From: Pirellulales bacterium
Lineage (GTDB): Bacteria; Planctomycetota; Planctomycetia; Pirellulales; Lacipirellulaceae
Direction of reading: 5' to 3'
Assembly: GCA_028279215.1 (NCBI GenBank)
Contig: JANQOF010000028.1
Location: 1-64,000, forward strand
DNA length: 64,000 nucleotides
This document shows positions 1-8,174 of this stretch, one piece after another. The position numbers and the translations under genes are program-made. The number at the start of each line of letters is the position of its first letter. The first letter of the stretch is position 1. The notes beneath the pieces are model-generated. The model made no database searches. It worked only from the letters and a program-made list of their open reading frames with translations, and was not told the origin of the DNA.

Positions 1-388
1 CACTCCGCTTCGGCTACGCCTCAGCTCCGAGAAGTGGCTGGCCTGACGGTGATTCAGAGTTTAACTTAACAACTGGTAGCGTTCGTGGGGGCGGGTCACC
101 CAACGCGTTGTATCCGAAGTGCCGATACACGATTGCGAAGGGCACTAATCTATGAGGGCACTTCCGATACAACACAAAGCGTTATCACATTAGAGAACAC
201 CGTTCGTATACTATCTTGTAGCGCAGACACCAGGCAGATTCGAGCTTCTCTACGAAGTCAGATCTGTGTGGCCCAGATGAGTATGTCTTGGATATTGCTT
301 CCACATGTCGCCCGGCTAGTGTACAGCAATTGAGGTAACCAACTTTGGCCAACTAGTTCGCTAGACGGCTTTCTAGATCGACCTCGTA
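1..388. other. Non-coding region with inverted repeat
   Basis: I see no credible gene here; the one open frame has no recognisable protein character. The stretch contains the palindrome caacgcgttg (101-110) and a 17-bp inverted repeat described separately. It lies downstream of the minus-strand zinc-ribbon gene. Confidence 0.5.
107..173. repeat. 17-bp inverted repeat with one mismatch
   Basis: Arms gttgtatccgaagtgcc (107-123) and ggcacttccgatacaac (157-173) are complementary except at one position. The left arm starts inside the perfect palindrome at 101-110. An inner pair agtgcc/ggcact allows an alternative fold. It could be a foldable recombination site, a terminator or a REP-like element. 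No T-tract follows, and the expected core sites of an integron attC site are not both present. Confidence 0.5.
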
Positions 389-1519
389 TTAATCGTTCTT
401 CGGATACAAGCGAGCAACCCATTCCTTGTCGCCTTGAGACAATTCCGTGGGTGCTTCGATCTTAAAATCTCCAATGGTCCATTCTGTTCGGATCGGGTAA
501 TGCATAATTGATTCACGATCGTACGGCTTCGTCAACCCGAAGTGATCGAACGACCATTTCTGGAGAAGATTGTGATAGGTCGTCTCACGAGGCCAATTGT
601 TTGGTGGGCCCGAAAAGAAACTGTACGTAGCTTCTTCGTCCCAGGGGATGGTCGCATTTGGATTCTGATGCTCTTTCATTAGCCCAATTGCATGACCGAA
701 ATAAAGAAGGATAGCCTTGCGCAACTCATCCTCTGGCCAACTAGGGTCAATGTTCATGGTCGCATCTGTCGACGGGACTTCCAGCGCATCGGTGCCAACG
801 AATGACCACGAGCTTTGATCTCTCTCGAAAGAGATGCGAATCTCTGCCTCTCTCGAATCCGCGCCAAACAACAAGCTGAGGTTTGCATGTTTAGTCCATT
901 CATTAGCAACCTCGGAGACTATTTCGTGGATATCGTCGCTGCCGTTCAGAAATGCAACCTTAAGCCGTGTGCCGTTTTGCCACAGCTTTCGCCCACCGAC
1001 AGGCGCCCCTTGCAGTTGTTCAGCAGTAGTGACTGTTGTACGGACCACCCTACTCCCACCCGACCGCGTCTCCATCGCTACCAACAGCTCTTGTGAACGC
1101 GATTCGCGTTGGGAAATGACTGCGAACGAGCGCTCGGCTCTTTCAACGAGGGTCTGTGTCCTTGACTGCAGCCTCTCGATCTCGCCCGTGGATGACTTGA
1201 GCTTCTCAAGCCCGGCATCCATTGTTGCTTGTGTGCTTCCCAACTTAGCTTGAGATTCGATCAACGCTTCCCGCGCCTCTGCCAGTTGATCGGACATATC
1301 GTCTAGTCGATACCCGAACAAAAACAAGCCGACGACTGTGAAGATACCTAAGATAGCTATTGCGAATTTCCCAAATCGTACGAGATCCTTGTCGAGGACG
1401 TACGTGACGTCACTCTTTGCCGTTTCCTCTGGTGCAGCTGAGATCAGCATAGTACGGCAATAGCGGCACTTTAGAGCACCTTCCTGAATTTCCTCTTGGC
1501 AAAACGGGCATACCTTCAT
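389..1519 (-). CDS. Zinc-ribbon, membrane-anchored pseudo-metalloprotease
   Basis: This is a 376-residue protein. Residues 4-21 form a zinc ribbon (C4, C7, C18, C21). A hydrophobic segment at about 50-70 is a likely membrane anchor, and about 72-150 is Glu/Arg/Ser-rich and coiled-coil-like. Residues about 185-376 resemble the astacin/matrixin-type protease domain of the divergent neighbour at 2123-5398. The neighbour has HEFGHALGFHHEH; this protein has LYFGHAIGLMKEH, with Leu272-Tyr273 in place of the first zinc His and the catalytic Glu. His276, His282 and the Met-turn SIMHY are kept. By family chemistry it should not hydrolyse peptides, so a binding or regulatory role is an inference. A sequencing error is unlikely because the frame is intact. 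Confidence 0.75.
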   Translation of the reverse strand: MKVCPFCQEEIQEGALKCRYCRTMLISAAPEETAKSDVTYVLDKDLVRFGKFAIAILGIFTVVGLFLFGYRLDDMSDQLAEAREALIESQAKLGSTQATMDAGLEKLKSSTGEIERLQSRTQTLVERAERSFAVISQRESRSQELLVAMETRSGGSRVVRTTVTTAEQLQGAPVGGRKLWQNGTRLKVAFLNGSDDIHEIVSEVANEWTKHANLSLLFGADSREAEIRISFERDQSSWSFVGTDALEVPSTDATMNIDPSWPEDELRKAILLYFGHAIGLMKEHQNPNATIPWDEEATYSFFSGPPNNWPRETTYHNLLQKWSFDHFGLTKPYDRESIMHYPIRTEWTIGDFKIEAPTELSQGDKEWVARLYPKND

Positions 1520-2122
1520 GCGAGATCCCCACAGTAACTACACATTATTCGCTCTGACCTACCGAGCGGCGTTTACAAATATTCAATTCCACATGACTGA
1601 TCCATTCCTCTCTTGAGAACAAGTCGGTAGCGTATCTCGCTCTTCTCGGCCCTAGCACAAGTGTTACTACAAAGAAATTTGTCGCACCACTATTACATAT
1701 GACAAAGGCTACGACTCAACGTTCGGCACTGTCCACTGCCTGCGCTGGTAGACAAGCCGGAATGGAGCCGAAAACAGCCCCAGCCTCCACTTTCGGTCGT
1801 TAGATAAATTTACACGCCTGAATAGGTCAACCACACGACTACGCTGGCTCGCCACTCAGCTAGTTGCACACTCCACATACAAAACTGCGTCCCCCCAAAA
1901 GTGGGAGCGCACCGCCGATCCAACGTAGCCATTACCCCGACACGGCTCCAGGGAACACTTGCCATATGGGATATCTCCCAATTCTCATCGAGTCTGTAGA
2001 GTTTGCCATCTGGCTATTTTCCGTGCAACATTCGGTGTATTGACGAAAATCAAATCCATGATAGGTTGCACCTACTGGTGAGCGGCGTTTTAGTCAGATT
2101 AACGCTGTTTTTGGGGGCACAC
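1520..2122. other. Divergent intergenic region
   Basis: About 600 bp separate the pseudoprotease gene from its divergent active paralogue. I see no ORF with coding character, tRNA or clear promoter hexamer pair. It presumably holds both promoters. An in-frame start at 2003 would extend the right-hand gene into this region, but that would put 40 residues in front of a perfectly placed signal peptide. Confidence 0.5.
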
Positions 2123-5100
2123 ATGAGACACTTTTCTTTGGCAATAGGGCTATCGTTCTTTTTCCTGTTCTCTGATCTTGCGGCAGCCGATACCTTTCGT
2201 GTCGCAACCTGGAACATCAAATGGTGTTTCGATCACCGCACTGGAGACAATAGTTCCCGTATTGCTCGCGAACAATCGGCGCCTAGTCGAGCCCAATGGC
2301 GCTGGCGGGTTGAACAACTGGCCGACGCAATTCTGGAAATCGGTCCCGACGTGCTCGCCTTACAAGAAATCGAGGACGGCGATGCTGTACTGGAGATCGC
2401 CGATGAGTTGAACGATCGCGGCGCCGACTACGAGGTATCTTTCGTACAAGGACTAGATAGCCATACCGAACAGGATGTTGCCTTTCTGGTACGCGAAGGT
2501 CTCGCATTTGAGGGGCAACGATTTGCATTCACTCATCGAGGTGATTCCGACTTTAAGAATCTCAGCAAACATCAATTACTCAGCGTCAACGTCAATGGTA
2601 TTCCCGTCTCCATTATCAACGTGCACCTGATTACGCGATCGGTGCAGCGAATGCGCCAAGCGCGCACTTTGCGGGATTGGATCGACTCGCTCGATCAAAA
2701 CTCACACTTGATAGTGATCGGAGACACGAACGTCTCCCTCGACTATGAGGATACTCGCCCTAATAGTGATATTGGCACGATTCGTGGCTTGGCAACCACG
2801 ACGCCAGCGGACGATCTGTTTGATTTGCACGAGCATTTGTCTGTCGGTGACCGAGCCACCTTTCATTCCGGCCGGCATTTGGATCGCATCCTAATTTCGC
2901 GGCACTTTTCCCGACCCGGTGGCCTAATCTTTGGAACCATTGTCAATCGCCGCGATGTGGCCGTACGCGGCGACTTCGTGGATCGCGCGAGTTGGAGTAC
3001 CGATAACGATGAACGAGACCTAAGCGACCACTATCCTCTCGTGGCAACTTTCACCATTGAGGGATCCGCCCCCCGGGAACACTTGGCGCTGATGACCGGG
3101 CCGGCTCCAGAACCGCCCAGCAGCAATGAAGCTTCTGCCACGGAGGAGCGGTCTCTACTTGCCAACAGCCGGCCTCTGGCCAATCTCGAACCCGTTGCCG
3201 ATCGCGGTGGTGGCTTCACGCCAATCGACAGTGACGAGGAAACAACTTCCGACGAGCCAACTATTTTCTGCCTGCAAGCCTACCCGGACCGCATGCAAGC
3301 GCGATTGGAAACTCGGGATCGTTTGCTGCGTCGCGCGCTACCCGATGAAGTCGGTACCCTGGGGCGTGAGTCGGTGGTTCAGCTTTCCAAGCGATGGTTG
3401 CCTGGACAAACCGTCACGGTCGCCTTCCGCGGAGGTACCTATCAGCTCCGGAAGCGAATTGCCGACACGGCACGCCAGTGGGAACAGCACGGCAATCTCC
3501 GCTTTGACTTCGGGCATGATCCAGAGAATGCCACCTTTCGCAACTGGACCCCCAACGACGTCGACTACGCAGCTGACATTCGGATCGGATTTAATCTACG
3601 CGGCTATTGGTCGCTAGTGGGTACGGACTGCGTGAATCCGATGATTGTCGGCCCAGGACAGGCGTCGATGAACCTTGCAAACTTTCACCTAAATCCCCCT
3701 GCTGGATGGAAGGGCACCGTGCTCCATGAGTTCGGACACGCCCTCGGTTTTCACCACGAGCATCAGCATCCAGAGAACGGATGCGACGAGGAATTTCGTT
3801 GGGAAGACGACCCGGGTTATATTCCCACCACAGATCACCTTGGCCAGTTTATCGTCGATGATCAGGGGCGCCGGCCTGGGATCTATACCGTCTTGGCCGG
3901 GCGGCCCAATGAATGGCCAAAATGGCGAGTGGACCATAATCTGCGGCAGCTCGATGACTCGGACGACTTGCGCACCGGCCCGTTCGATAGCGAATCGATC
4001 ATGCTCTACGCCTTTGAGAATTGGATGTTCAAGAATGGAGACACCAGTCGGTGCCACACGGGCGTGCGAGCGCAATCGCTATCGGAGGGGGATGGTCTTG
4101 CGATGGCGGACGCCTATCCTGACAACCGTTCATCCATCGAGGCGGTTGTCGAACAGCGTAATGATCTGGCTTCCGAGATCACCACGATTCAGCAAGAAGT
4201 CGCGCCGCCAACGCTCCGTAGCGACCTACGACACGTGTACGCCAACCTGGCAACCAATCCATTCACTTTTTGGACGACTGAACAAGTTCAAGAAACAAGA
4301 CCGGTAGAGTATACGGTTAGCAAAGCCGTTCCAGAGGAGCGAACCAGTACCTACACCGTCATGGTTCCCACGACCGAGGTCGTCGAGCGCGTCATCGAGG
4401 AAACCATTAACGGTCAGACCGTCAAGCGGACGGTACAAGAAGAGGTTACCAAGATGGTGCCCGAACAGAGGACACGAACGTACACGGTAACTAAACAGGT
4501 TCCGGAAACGCGCACCCGAGAAATCACGGTCACCATCAATCGCCCCGTACAAAAGTCGTTCGACATCCGTGCGCTGGCCACGGAGCTATTGGCCGAGGAC
4601 GCATCGATGCCACGTGACGACTTGGTCTCGGAAATTCTGAAACGCACCGACAAAGAAGAGGATCCTCAAGCACGCCGGTTTGCCGAAAATGAACTGACCT
4701 GGCTCTTGGAACAGGAAGCGGTCACCGATTCTTTGCAGTTCCGTGGCGACGTCGACTACGTTCCCGCCAAGGCCTTGCCCGTCGAAATGCCAACATCCGG
4801 AAGCGGCGTCGATTTGACGGACCCGTTGGGAGCCACTGGCATGCAGGATGCTGCCGATAGTCTTGGGCGTCCGGCAGGATTCGGGCATTTCGAAGGCCGG
4901 GTACTAGTGCATTGGGATCCTGACGGTCGCAACATGATCCTCGAAGAGGAGTTTCGCTACGTCGACCGGAACGGAAGAACATGGGTTGCCCCCGCAGGGT
5001 CCGTCATCAATGGAGCGTCCATCCCTCGTGTGTTTTGGACGGTCATTGGCGGCCCTTTTGAGGGCAAGTATCGTGATGCGTCCGTGGTGCACGATGTGCA

Positions 5101-5398
5101 TTGCGAACAACGGGAAGCCAGTTGGCGAGACGTCCACCGCATGTTCTATGAAGCATGCCGCTGCGGTGGAGTTGGGCGCTCGAAGGCCAAACTGTTGTAT
5201 TTTGCAGTTTATCAGTTTGGGCCGCGGTGGGACACCCAATCCTCGCCTCTGATGGCGGCAACTTCGACAGATGCGTTGGACCGTGACACAGTGCGCGCCC
5301 TGTGGTCCTACATTGACGACCAGGATCCTACCCTAGAGGAGCTGGAAGACCTGGCTCCCGCCGAAGCGGCGGCACTCGTCGAGCCTCGCGAAGACTGA
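2123..5398 (+). CDS. Secreted EEP nuclease / astacin-like protease / YTV-repeat / DUF1353 fusion
   Basis: This is a 1,091-residue secreted protein. ATG 2123 is preferred because it follows a G-rich ribosome site and begins a clear signal peptide ending near LAAA-DTF. Residues about 25-310 are an endonuclease/exonuclease/phosphatase domain (FRVATWNIKW, VLALQEIED, GDTNVSLD, SDHYPLV). Residues about 395-680 are a zinc metalloprotease with HEFGHALGFHHEH at 535 and Met-turn SIMLYAF near 627. Residues about 727-813 carry imperfect repeats of YTV...VPE..TRTYTV type. The C-terminus (about 950-1040) resembles DUF1353, with NGASIPR, VVHD and LYFAVYQFG. All motifs needed for nuclease and protease activity are visible. 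Substrates are unknown. The combination suggests extracellular nucleic acid and protein breakdown or an antagonistic toxin. Confidence 0.85.
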   Translation: MRHFSLAIGLSFFFLFSDLAAADTFRVATWNIKWCFDHRTGDNSSRIAREQSAPSRAQWRWRVEQLADAILEIGPDVLALQEIEDGDAVLEIADELNDRGADYEVSFVQGLDSHTEQDVAFLVREGLAFEGQRFAFTHRGDSDFKNLSKHQLLSVNVNGIPVSIINVHLITRSVQRMRQARTLRDWIDSLDQNSHLIVIGDTNVSLDYEDTRPNSDIGTIRGLATTTPADDLFDLHEHLSVGDRATFHSGRHLDRILISRHFSRPGGLIFGTIVNRRDVAVRGDFVDRASWSTDNDERDLSDHYPLVATFTIEGSAPREHLALMTGPAPEPPSSNEASATEERSLLANSRPLANLEPVADRGGGFTPIDSDEETTSDEPTIFCLQAYPDRMQARLETRDRLLRRALPDEVGTLGRESVVQLSKRWLPGQTVTVAFRGGTYQLRKRIADTARQWEQHGNLRFDFGHDPENATFRNWTPNDVDYAADIRIGFNLRGYWSLVGTDCVNPMIVGPGQASMNLANFHLNPPAGWKGTVLHEFGHALGFHHEHQHPENGCDEEFRWEDDPGYIPTTDHLGQFIVDDQGRRPGIYTVLAGRPNEWPKWRVDHNLRQLDDSDDLRTGPFDSESIMLYAFENWMFKNGDTSRCHTGVRAQSLSEGDGLAMADAYPDNRSSIEAVVEQRNDLASEITTIQQEVAPPTLRSDLRHVYANLATNPFTFWTTEQVQETRPVEYTVSKAVPEERTSTYTVMVPTTEVVERVIEETINGQTVKRTVQEEVTKMVPEQRTRTYTVTKQVPETRTREITVTINRPVQKSFDIRALATELLAEDASMPRDDLVSEILKRTDKEEDPQARRFAENELTWLLEQEAVTDSLQFRGDVDYVPAKALPVEMPTSGSGVDLTDPLGATGMQDAADSLGRPAGFGHFEGRVLVHWDPDGRNMILEEEFRYVDRNGRTWVAPAGSVINGASIPRVFWTVIGGPFEGKYRDASVVHDVHCEQREASWRDVHRMFYEACRCGGVGRSKAKLLYFAVYQFGPRWDTQSSPLMAATSTDALDRDTVRALWSYIDDQDPTLEELEDLAPAEAAALVEPRED

Positions 5399-5834
5399 CC
5401 CGGATGGTTACGGAAGCTAGATTATCGGTGAGTAGCTTTTGCGACCGGGCACGATTCCTATGCTCTTCAGTCACTCCAGCAGTCCGCGAAGCCCTCTGAT
5501 TTCAGCAACCAACACCGACATTTCTCAAAATTCAACGTGGTTTTGCCTGCTCGCAATCGCCCCATCTGCGTCTTGGAGGCGCCATTGCCGAAGTGGTTGG
5601 TGATTGGCAGATAAGCGAGTCATGGGCGTATTTTGCGTCCCTAGTTTGATGAGTTAATCCTCGCCGCATCCTGACGGGCGCGGTCTGTCATTCAAGGGTC
5701 GCCCAGAATTTCTCTCCCCCGCTCTGCGGCGGCCAAATTCTGAGCGAGCCGCTGTGCGGCACACCCTTGAGTAACAGCCCTTTGCGTCCGTCTTGTGGGA
5801 TGCAACGTTAACTCAAACCTAAGGAGAAAGTACC
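5399..5834. other. Intergenic region at the probable left part of the mobile element
   Basis: No gene is seen. The distal part holds a nested inverted repeat at 5692-5770. The last 25 bases carry the ribosome site (aaggag) of the small gene at 5835. No copy of the tRNA-Leu 3' end is visible here, so the left boundary of the element cannot be placed. Confidence 0.5.
5692..5770. repeat. Nested inverted repeat, possible structured leader
   Basis: The outer arms tcaagggt (5692-5699) and acccttga (5763-5770) and the inner arms cagaattt (5704-5711) and aaattctg (5735-5742) are both perfect complements in nested order, 65 bp before a small gene. The two stems could form one long interrupted hairpin in RNA or extruded DNA. 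It could be a leader attenuator, a transfer origin or a terminator. No U-tract follows. Confidence 0.55.
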
Positions 5835-6101
5835 ATGACTACGTTATCTACCAAAAAACCAATCCAAACGCTTCGTGATGGAAGCCTGAAGGCTTCGATT
5901 TGGGGCAATAGGAACGAAAACGGGGTTCGCTACAGTGTTGATCTGGTGCGGAGCTACACCGACGAGGCGGGGAACTGGCATGATAGCCGTTCGCTCTCGA
6001 ACGGGGAGTTACTGCGAGGGGCACGTCTGTTGCAGCTGGCCTACGATCAGGTGATTGAACTCAAAGCTGCCGACCGTGCGGCCGCCAGTGGTGCACAATA
6101 A
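5835..6101 (+). CDS. Small element-encoded protein, paralogue A
   Basis: This 88-residue soluble protein has no known function. It has a strong ribosome site (aaggag) nine bases before ATG. It is clearly paralogous to the 92-residue protein at 6884-7162. Both share a K..A.I.KN core, a Y...L.RSY.D..G.WHD block and a terminal LS..E.LR.ARL...AYD block. I recall proteins of this appearance encoded near relaxase or integrase genes, but no function. Its stop overlaps the next start (TAATG), so the two are translationally coupled. Confidence 0.75.
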   Translation: MTTLSTKKPIQTLRDGSLKASIWGNRNENGVRYSVDLVRSYTDEAGNWHDSRSLSNGELLRGARLLQLAYDQVIELKAADRAAASGAQ

Positions 6102-6415
6102 TGTGCCCGCTGTTCGTTAACGCGGAAGGTCGGGGCGACGACGCCCTGGCCGACCGCAAGCGGCAACTCCAGGAAATCGAAAGGCTCGCTGCCGAGTTGA
6201 TCGAAAGCGAAAGTGCGACCGGATCCAAACGATCAGATCGATGGATAACCATCGAGCACACCGCCAAGTACCTGCAGCTTTTGATCGATCACGGCGGCCT
6301 GGAGACTTACCTCGACTTCTGGGCTCCAGAAGTCTCTCAGGAACTCCGCATCTGCTTACTCGATGAGAAGATATCTACGCCGATCCAACACAAGCCGGGG
6401 TCGAAATCATTTTGA
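6101..6415 (+). CDS. Hypothetical small protein coupled to paralogue A
   Basis: This 104-residue protein has no recognised family. The start codon shares one base with the preceding stop (TAATG), which implies reinitiation. The N-terminal third is charged and helical; the rest is mixed. There is no signal peptide or membrane segment. The reading frame lies inside the small-gene cassette of the element, which is the main reason to believe it is real. Confidence 0.6.
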   Translation: MCPLFVNAEGRGDDALADRKRQLQEIERLAAELIESESATGSKRSDRWITIEHTAKYLQLLIDHGGLETYLDFWAPEVSQELRICLLDEKISTPIQHKPGSKSF

Positions 6416-6466
6416 CCTCGGCGTTTTTCTCTCGCTAACAACCAACCGTAGAAAGGAACAAAAAAC

Positions 6467-6727
6467 ATGACCAACCACACAATAGCAACAACTGTCGATA
6501 AGGCCGCCTCTGAGCGCATTTTCGAGTTGAGAGACTTCGCCCAATGCATTGAATACTACCTCAACAACTCTACCAAGCCGCTGAGGTTTCGTGAATATGT
6601 CGAACTCAACGGGCTACAAACAAGACTTTCGGCCTACGCTGAAATGCTGGACGCCGAAGACAAGGAAGGCTTTCTGGCGGAGGCTCTTGGCACGGCCGCA
6701 AAACACTTTGCCTACGTGAAGACATAA
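6467..6727 (+). CDS. Hypothetical small helical protein
   Basis: This is an 86-residue predicted all-helical soluble protein with an aaagga ribosome site before ATG 6467. No domain is recognised. It sits between the two paralogous small genes in the same direction, so it is probably part of one transcript with them. Confidence 0.6.
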   Translation: MTNHTIATTVDKAASERIFELRDFAQCIEYYLNNSTKPLRFREYVELNGLQTRLSAYAEMLDAEDKEGFLAEALGTAAKHFAYVKT

Positions 6728-6883
6728 ATGCTTGCCGGGGTTGAAGAACTTTGACCCCGGCATTGCCGTGCGCGGTAGCAACAATAAAAAAGTGTTACTT
6801 GTTTTCGGATGTCGCTTGACTTCTACCTGGCATTTGCGCTACGCAAGGTTGTTCAACATTACAACCATAAGGAGAAGAAACTC

Positions 6884-7162
6884 ATGACGAACACCTCGAA
6901 CAATAAGCCAGTCAGCGAAGTCCGCGACAGCAACCTCAAGATTGCGATTTTCAAGAACGAGCCGAAGCAAGAAGGCGAGCGGCCACGCTACTCGGGCAAG
7001 CTGACGCGCAGCTACCGTGACGCCAGCGGCGAATGGCATGACACTGACTATCTGTCAGGAAGCGAGTTTTTGCGGGCGGCCCGCTTGATGGGGAGGGCCT
7101 ATGACGAACAATTGGCCCAGCGGGCCAGCGACAAGGAGGCCTCACCCGACCCTTCATACTGA
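6884..7162 (+). CDS. Small element-encoded protein, paralogue B
   Basis: This 92-residue protein starts at ATG 6884, preceded by ataaggagaagaaactc. An upstream in-frame start at 6809 lacks a ribosome site. It shares the RSY.D..G.WHD and E.LR.ARL..RAYD blocks with the protein at 5835-6101, so the two arose by duplication. Function is unknown. A role in element maintenance or transfer is inferred only from the company of relaxase, excisionase and integrase genes. Confidence 0.75.
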   Translation: MTNTSNNKPVSEVRDSNLKIAIFKNEPKQEGERPRYSGKLTRSYRDASGEWHDTDYLSGSEFLRAARLMGRAYDEQLAQRASDKEASPDPSY

Positions 7163-7273
7163 CGCCCCTAATGACAATAGTCTCCCTGAGTCAATCTCAT
7201 GGCGGTTTGGACAATCCACGCCTTCAGTGCTCGGAGGAAAACCTAGTCACTCGCGTACATTTCTAAGCACTGC

Positions 7274-7660
7274 TTAGCGGACGTACTGAGCAGGCAGCAG
7301 GCCGTGGTCGCGATAGCGCTGGAGTTCGCTCACGGGTATCTTCCAACTCTTGGCCTCGCCACGGCCCGTATCGCATTTCTCAGCGTTAATGCGGGCCAGG
7401 CGACACCATTCCCGTACCGTGTACTTACCCCGCTCGACCCGCGCCGCGAACTCTGGCACCGAGTAATATTCGCGACTTGTAGCCGGCTCGGTATCCGCCT
7501 CCTGCCTGGCTACTGTCTCCTCGATCGTGGTGAGCGAATGCTCTAGCGCCCGCAGCCGCTCGGCCAGTTTTGCAAACCGTGCGTCAAACCAGACATAGTC
7601 CACCCTTTGACGAGAGGACTGCTCTAACGGAGCATTCGATTGGTATTCTCCAACACGCAT
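7274..7660 (-). CDS. Excisionase-like helix-turn-helix protein
   Basis: This is a 128-residue protein with a very strong ribosome site (ggaaggaggagg) before the start. The C-terminal half (about 62-125) has the layout of MerR/excisionase-type DNA-binding domains: YYSVPEFAARV, then YTVREWCR, then WKIPVSELQRY. These proteins bind att or promoter DNA and steer integrase towards excision. The N-terminal half is charged and may oligomerise. It lies downstream of and codirectional with the relaxase gene. Confidence 0.7.
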   Translation of the reverse strand: MRVGEYQSNAPLEQSSRQRVDYVWFDARFAKLAERLRALEHSLTTIEETVARQEADTEPATSREYYSVPEFAARVERGKYTVREWCRLARINAEKCDTGRGEAKSWKIPVSELQRYRDHGLLPAQYVR

Positions 7661-7769
7661 AACCTCCTCCTTCCTATTGCCCCGCCTTGTTCATCCAACT
7701 TCTTAAGACGGCTACAAGTCAGTTTGAAATCAATAGCTTACTGAGGGTTGTTCAACGACGATCAGAGGT

Positions 7770-8168
7770 TTACGTTGCGGGCCCGGTGAGTACGTCAATG
7801 GTGATCGTGTCGATCGTCGGCGCCGTCTCGGGCCGATCGAATGTCCGCGGGCCTAACTCTTCGAGTGATTTGATTTTTCCCATACCGATCAACGTCGCTA
7901 GTTCGGTCAAGTTACGTCCGGCGAGCGAGACGTGGATTTTCTCCATCCCGAGGATACAGAGCTGCAGGTACCCCGCATCGCGGAGCCGCGTTTCGCGGAG
8001 GTCGGCGTACGCATAGCTAATCACCCGCCCATCGAGAAACCGAACTTGAAACATCATCGGCGGAGGTTCGGTTGGCCCGGCCCGCTTCCAGGGAACACTC
8101 GCACGCTCGGCGGTAAGGCCACGTACTGGATGTGGGCCTTCATTCGACGGAAATGGTAAGCGAGGCAT
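7770..8168 (-). CDS. Hypothetical protein downstream of relaxase
   Basis: This 132-residue protein has no recognised domain. Its ATG lies only six bases after the relaxase stop, with an aggag ribosome site inside the end of the relaxase gene, so the two are coupled. The N-terminal 37 residues are Pro/Arg-rich and low in predicted structure. From residue 38 (MMFQVRFLDG) it looks like a folded domain, and an internal start there is possible. Confidence 0.6.
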   Translation of the reverse strand: MPRLPFPSNEGPHPVRGLTAERASVPWKRAGPTEPPPMMFQVRFLDGRVISYAYADLRETRLRDAGYLQLCILGMEKIHVSLAGRNLTELATLIGMGKIKSLEELGPRTFDRPETAPTIDTITIDVLTGPAT

Positions 8169-8174
8169 GATTGA

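Noticed and set aside
107-173. Integron attC site
   Set aside because: One end resembles a core site (acccaac), but the partner GTTRRRY site is not present and no cassette array follows.
85-333. An 82-residue plus-strand frame at the window start
   Set aside because: It runs through the inverted repeat, has poor ribosome-site context and unlikely composition.
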